In this document: positions 61,047-64,000 of the stretch, one piece after another | How the letters are laid out: each line of letters begins with the position of its first letter | Numbering within the stretch: the stretch's first letter is position 1 | Notes under the pieces: generated by a model | The model's database searches: none | What the model saw: the letters and a program-made list of their open reading frames with translations, nothing else | Told to the model about the DNA's origin: nothing | Position numbers and translations under genes: made by a program | Source: Lepidostoma basale | Lineage: Eukaryota; Arthropoda; Insecta; Trichoptera; Lepidostomatidae | Assembly: GCA_022606425.2 (NCBI GenBank) | Contig: JAHDVF020000101.1 | Coordinates: forward strand, 62,001 to 126,000 | DNA length: 64,000 nucleotides | Direction: 5' to 3'

Positions 61047-61975
61047 CAGAGGTCGGCAAAATGCGGCTCCGGAGCCGCTCGATAATTATCAAGAAGAATC
61101 GGCTCACTTTACTGAGCGGAAAGCGCAGAGGTCGGCAAAATGCGGCTCCGGAGCCGAAGGGGTTTGTTGAAAGAAAAAATAATCGCGAGATACTTGCTTA
61201 CCATCGCATCATTCATCAAGAACGCTCTGTCCGCAGACATTTCCAGAAGAAATTTGTAAAGTTATGGAATTGGTGATTACGATTATCAATTCCGGTTTAG
61301 CTAAAACTCTTAATCATCATCGCCAATTCAAAGATTTTTAGTCATCATCTTCAACGCCTGAAATAGTATTACTGACTCTTGCTGATCTTTCGCTTTTCGC
61401 TTCTACATATTCATGCGGACAATTTTATTCAAGCATGAATTTTAACAAGAGTAAACTACGAAGTCGTCTTATTGATGAGAACATGGAATTGTGCCTAAAA
61501 TTAAGAATAACAACAAACAAACATGCATCAGGTCCATAATAACATACGGAATCAAAGCAAGAACAGACACTGTCAGAACCAGACTGCGACCTATTGTGGG
61601 GAGAACCGTAAGAGATAGGATACCCAACGAATAAATTCGCAAATCCTGCAACATTGAAGACATAGTGAGATGGAGTAGGCAGAGACATCGAGAGAATGGA
61701 TCCAGCAAGAATTCCTAATATCGTGATGCAAGAGACTCCAGAGGGCCGTCGACCACCAGGATGACCACCAAAGAGATGGAGAGAAGGCTGGTCGCCTTCA
61801 TCACAGGAAGAAGTATGAAATAATGTTTTATTCAGTGTACCCGTAATTGAATGAAGTGCAAAAATTATAATAAAGGTTATCTAAATCAATAAACATATTT
61901 GGCTCTCAATTTTTTTTTAAATCGTTGTAAAGTACGCATTTGGCTCTTTGGCTAATAATTTTGCCGACCCCCCTG
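61047..61975. mobile_element. hAT element, inner, with 8-bp TSD
   Basis: Ends CAGAGGTCGGCAAAATGC and TTTTGCCGACCCCCCTG are hAT-type TIRs. The flanks ACCGAGCG (61,039-61,046) and ACCTAGCG (61,976-61,983) form an 8-bp TSD with one mismatch, the length expected for hAT. The left TIR is repeated at 61,126 after a piece of outer-element sequence. The inside contains a LINE-E2 fragment. No transposase. Confidence 0.75.
61440..61815 (+). mobile_element. LINE-E2-like fragment in hAT element
   Basis: SIITYGIKARTDTVRTRLRP, IVGRTVRDRIPNE.IRKSCN, IEDIVRWSRQRHRENGSSKN, then frame-shifted ARDSRGPSTTRMTTKEME. The TIAGKTLRDRV motif is recognisable as IVGRTVRDRI. A tail of GGAAGAAG follows. Confidence 0.75.
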
Positions 61976-62394
61976 ACCTAGCGGATCATTGAGCTGCCGC
62001 TCTTTTTTTTATGGATCATCGCTCACCCGCTCACCAAAAAGATTCGAATCTTTGAGTCGACTCGTGAGCGGATTGCCCATCCCTATCTCTGAAATGTCAA
62101 ATTTGAATTGCGTGTTACAGTTACAGTTTCGTAAGTAAAATATTTATATTTCTAATTCATATATATCTTCAGTTTATTCTATTTTGCCGTTGAAATGAAT
62201 ACAGATTATATTTCCGCATTACATATTTCAAAGTTTTAGTTCTAAATTATATCGAATTTATATAGATAGAAATGAAATTACATACCTATCGTTTTACTTA
62301 CGTATTATTTTAGGTTATGTTATGAATACATGGAAAAACGTTAAATTCTAAGTAACAATTCTATGAATTGGTATAATCTATTTTAATAATGTTA

Positions 62395-62460
62395 TTTTAT
62401 TGTGGGGAGAACCGTTAGAGATAGGATACCCAACGAATAAATTCGCAAATCCTGCAAGGA
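62395..62460 (+). repeat. Stray copy of a 60-bp LINE-E2 piece
   Basis: ATTGTGGGGAGAACCGTTAG to GCAAATCCTGCAA repeats 61,593-61,650 almost exactly, without the rest of the LINE. Probably copied locally. Confidence 0.7.
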
Positions 62461-63128
62461 ATCTGGTTCTGGTTCTGATTTAAAAAAAAATATTTGATTC
62501 ATGTGGTGCTCCTGTCAATTTGGAGATATTTCCTGTATAAGTGAATTGTTTTGGTCAATTTGATTGTTGCCGCACTTTGTGATAGTTATTTGTGACACGA
62601 AATACGTTTTCACTCTTCTGATGTTAAAATAATACAAGTTTTTTCGTTTATAAAAAGAATTTTGACAGGTGTAAAAATAAATTTTTCATTTGTTCCAATG
62701 ACAATTTGAATAAATTCTTCAATCAAATTTTCAAGTTTTTGCTGGTGTTGGATTGTTTTAAGTGCCTAATTAAAATTAAAACAGTGGAATAAAAAATTAA
62801 ATAAACACAAATGTCCGGATCGTCCAGCTGACGACAAGTGCACCATCTAAAAGAACATTATGTGTTAAATTATTTTTATGTGTTATTTAATTTTATATCA
62901 TTGTATTTTGTATAATTTGTTTTAGATTTATTATGTAGACGTTGAATGATTGAAGTGTGCGCGGGAGATGCCTATTGGTGGCGATGAGGTTCGCAACCCA
63001 TCACACCGCGTCTCTCGCGTTGGCGAAAAGAGAAGAATGGAGTGCAGCATCGATTAAAATGTTGCAGTCCATTCTTTCTGTCTACCCTTTCGGGGAAACG
63101 GCGTGATGGTTAGTTAGTTAGTTAGTTA

Positions 63129-63375
63129 TTTTAATGTAAAATTGTTCTGGCAGGGCGATAACCTATAATATCTTTTGGATTAGACGATTTACTTCAGCTG
63201 TTTTAGTTTTTCTCTGTTATGCTGTGATAGGTAAACATATCCTTACATACAGCATTAGCTGCCTCAGTTGGAAAAATCCACTAATATAACATTTCCAAAT
63301 GGTCTGATGTTCCCACGCCAATCTTACAATGATCGAGTGTTTTTTTTTTAAATATACTGCTCATTTTAATATAAT
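63129..63375. other. No gene recognised
   Basis: AT-rich DNA between the Helitron-like copy and the terminal LINE-derived repeat. Confidence 0.35.
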
Positions 63376-63384
63376 TATTTGATT

Positions 63385-63534
63385 TTTGCAGAGATGCCGA
63401 CGCTAAGGATGATACCAGGAAAGACTCTTTGAGATAGGGTGAGGAACACGGCTATCCACGATATCTCCAAGGTGGAAGATGTCGTGAGATGGGGCACGCA
63501 ACGCAAGATACTGGCATGTATGGATCCCACACCC
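63385..63534 (+). pseudogene. LINE-E2-like remnant
   Basis: MPTLRMIPGKTL.DRVRNTA, IHDISKVEDVVRWGTQRKI, in line with MKTLRAIAGKTLRDRVRNTA..EVEDAVRWGRQR at 42,016. It ends at the first unit of the tandem duplication. Confidence 0.7.
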
Positions 63535-64000
63535 GATTGTTATATTTATGAACTAATTTTGAAATGGTATGTACAGGTTGGATTAATTGGTTTAATTCCA
63601 CTATTAGAGGCAGAACAGGAGTGTCGGACATCATCGGAAGAGTGGCAGCGCTAAAATGGCATGCCGCTCGCAGCCCTGATGATAGATGAACTGCAACCCG
63701 AAACCCAGGACGTCCTCAACTTCGATGGAGGGACGACATTGGATGCGTTTTGCCCAGGATCGACAGACATTGAATCAGATGGAGGAGGCCTACGCCCAGG
63801 AAGATTGTTATATTTATGAACTAATTTTGAAATGGTATGTACAGGTTGGATTAATTGGTTTAATTCCACTATTAGAGGCAGAACAGGAGTGTCGGACATC
63901 ATCGGAAGAGTGGCAGCGCTAAAATGGCATGCCGCTCGCAGCCCTGATGATAGATGAACTGCAACCCGAAACCCAGGACGTCCTCAACTTCGATGGAGGG
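63535..64000 (+). repeat. 268-bp tandem repeat derived from LINE-D
   Basis: GATTGTTATATTTATGAACT starts at 63,535 and at 63,803. As far as the window goes (198 bp of unit 2) I see no difference between the units. The unit holds LINE-C/D-type coding (RVAALKWHAARSPDD, NPGRPQLRWRDDI, EEAYAQED). The array runs off the end. Confidence 0.9.

Larger units (their letters stand above)
60669..62085. mobile_element. hAT-like element, outer
   Basis: Terminal inverted repeats TAGGGATGGGCAA (60,669) and TTGCCCATCCCTA (62,073-62,085). Next to them are subterminal ACGACTCATCTC / GAGTCGACTCGTGAG motifs. No transposase frame. An 8-bp target duplication is not evident. The ends fit the hAT superfamily. Confidence 0.6.
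60329..63128 (+). mobile_element. Helitron-like element, copy 2, with hAT insertions
   Basis: Starts TCTATATAAATAAAAGGCGA and shares with copy 1 the blocks GTTATTAATCGAGCTCTAAT, ATGTTCGTATCACCTGAGTA, TTTATTCTATTTTGC and AATTTTGACAGGTGTA, plus the 3' repeat with LINE-A-like end. A 1.4-kb hAT-like insertion (60,669-62,085) splits it. The CTAG end is not seen, so it is incomplete. Confidence 0.5.

Noticed and set aside
1..64000. CRISPR arrays, operons, prokaryotic or phage genes
   Set aside because: The dense LINE, SINE and MITE content is eukaryotic. The spaced repeats at 7,650-8,715 are palindromic but have unequal, decayed spacers and no associated genes.

Overview
This window is eukaryotic, AT-rich and dominated by transposable elements. 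I see no complete host gene. The mix of many 5'-truncated non-LTR retrotransposons (LINEs) with family-specific microsatellite tails, two tRNA-derived SINE families, TTAA-flanked piggyBac-type MITEs, a mariner-type deletion derivative, Helitron-like ends and hAT ends suggests an arthropod with a large genome. Lepidoptera (butterfly or moth) is my best guess from the (GTTA)n-tailed LINEs and MITE types. That is inference, not proof. The window is probably intronic or intergenic. Host-gene traces are limited to a CpG-rich segment ending in a strong splice donor (25,730-26,249), a 63-bp candidate exon with an acidic reading frame (56,103-56,165), a weaker candidate coding block on the minus strand (about 2,925-3,124) and a few GC-rich unique islands that could be regulatory.

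Family names used here are my own. LINE-A: Y-G-S-E-A-W ... GRPRKTWHDQ protein, (GTTA)n or (GTTT)n tail. LINE-B: FEMWSYRRL ... NEEVLQ, (GAA)n tail. LINE-C and LINE-D: ERAMLGISLRDR ... GRP, GAT-type tail in C. LINE-E: YGVEARADTV ... GRPPKR, (GAA)n tail. LINE-F: INTLKASRPTG, (GTA)n tail. LINE-G: RRNPACIAQGALDWSP, (GAA)n tail. LINE-H: FEMWLHRRMLRVPWTD, (GAA)n tail. LINE-I: Jockey/CR1-like IWSPHEARYS ... TNLPLVTPVGRA, (ATTTG)n tail. LINE-K: L2/CR1-like. LINE-M and LINE-P are single copies. Nearly all are C-terminal pieces of reverse transcriptase (RT) proteins, truncated at the 5' end and broken by stops and frameshifts. Element Q is a repeat whose end carries TCTCAATAGAGACGAAG.

Layout. 0-5 kb: a hammerhead-like palindromic element, two element Q copies head to head, a pogo-like MITE and a 34/69-bp minisatellite. 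5-12 kb: a LINE-G insertion with a perfect target-site duplication (TSD), a complete TTAA-flanked MITE, a palindromic element and an array of a 20-bp palindrome. 12-30 kb: dense LINE-A/I/B/E/H fragments, a mariner derivative twice, the CpG-rich segment and an 18-bp minisatellite. 30-50 kb: the longest RT fragments (LINE-C and LINE-B), a triple nest of LINE-B and SINE in LINE-A, a 1.4-kb piggyBac-type foldback element and two inverted LINE insertions of twin-priming type. 50-56 kb: LINE-I carrying two SINEs, a 108-bp satellite with a purine/pyrimidine strand switch, and LINE-E/P remnants. 56-64 kb: the candidate exon, two related Helitron-like copies, nested hAT elements and a 268-bp tandem duplication running off the end.

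Nothing here forms an operon or pathway. The window is best read as layers of insertions, whose order can often be read from TSDs. The most unusual signal is a set of four palindromic element families that all carry a hammerhead-ribozyme-like core with a short stem III that is palindromic in three of them.
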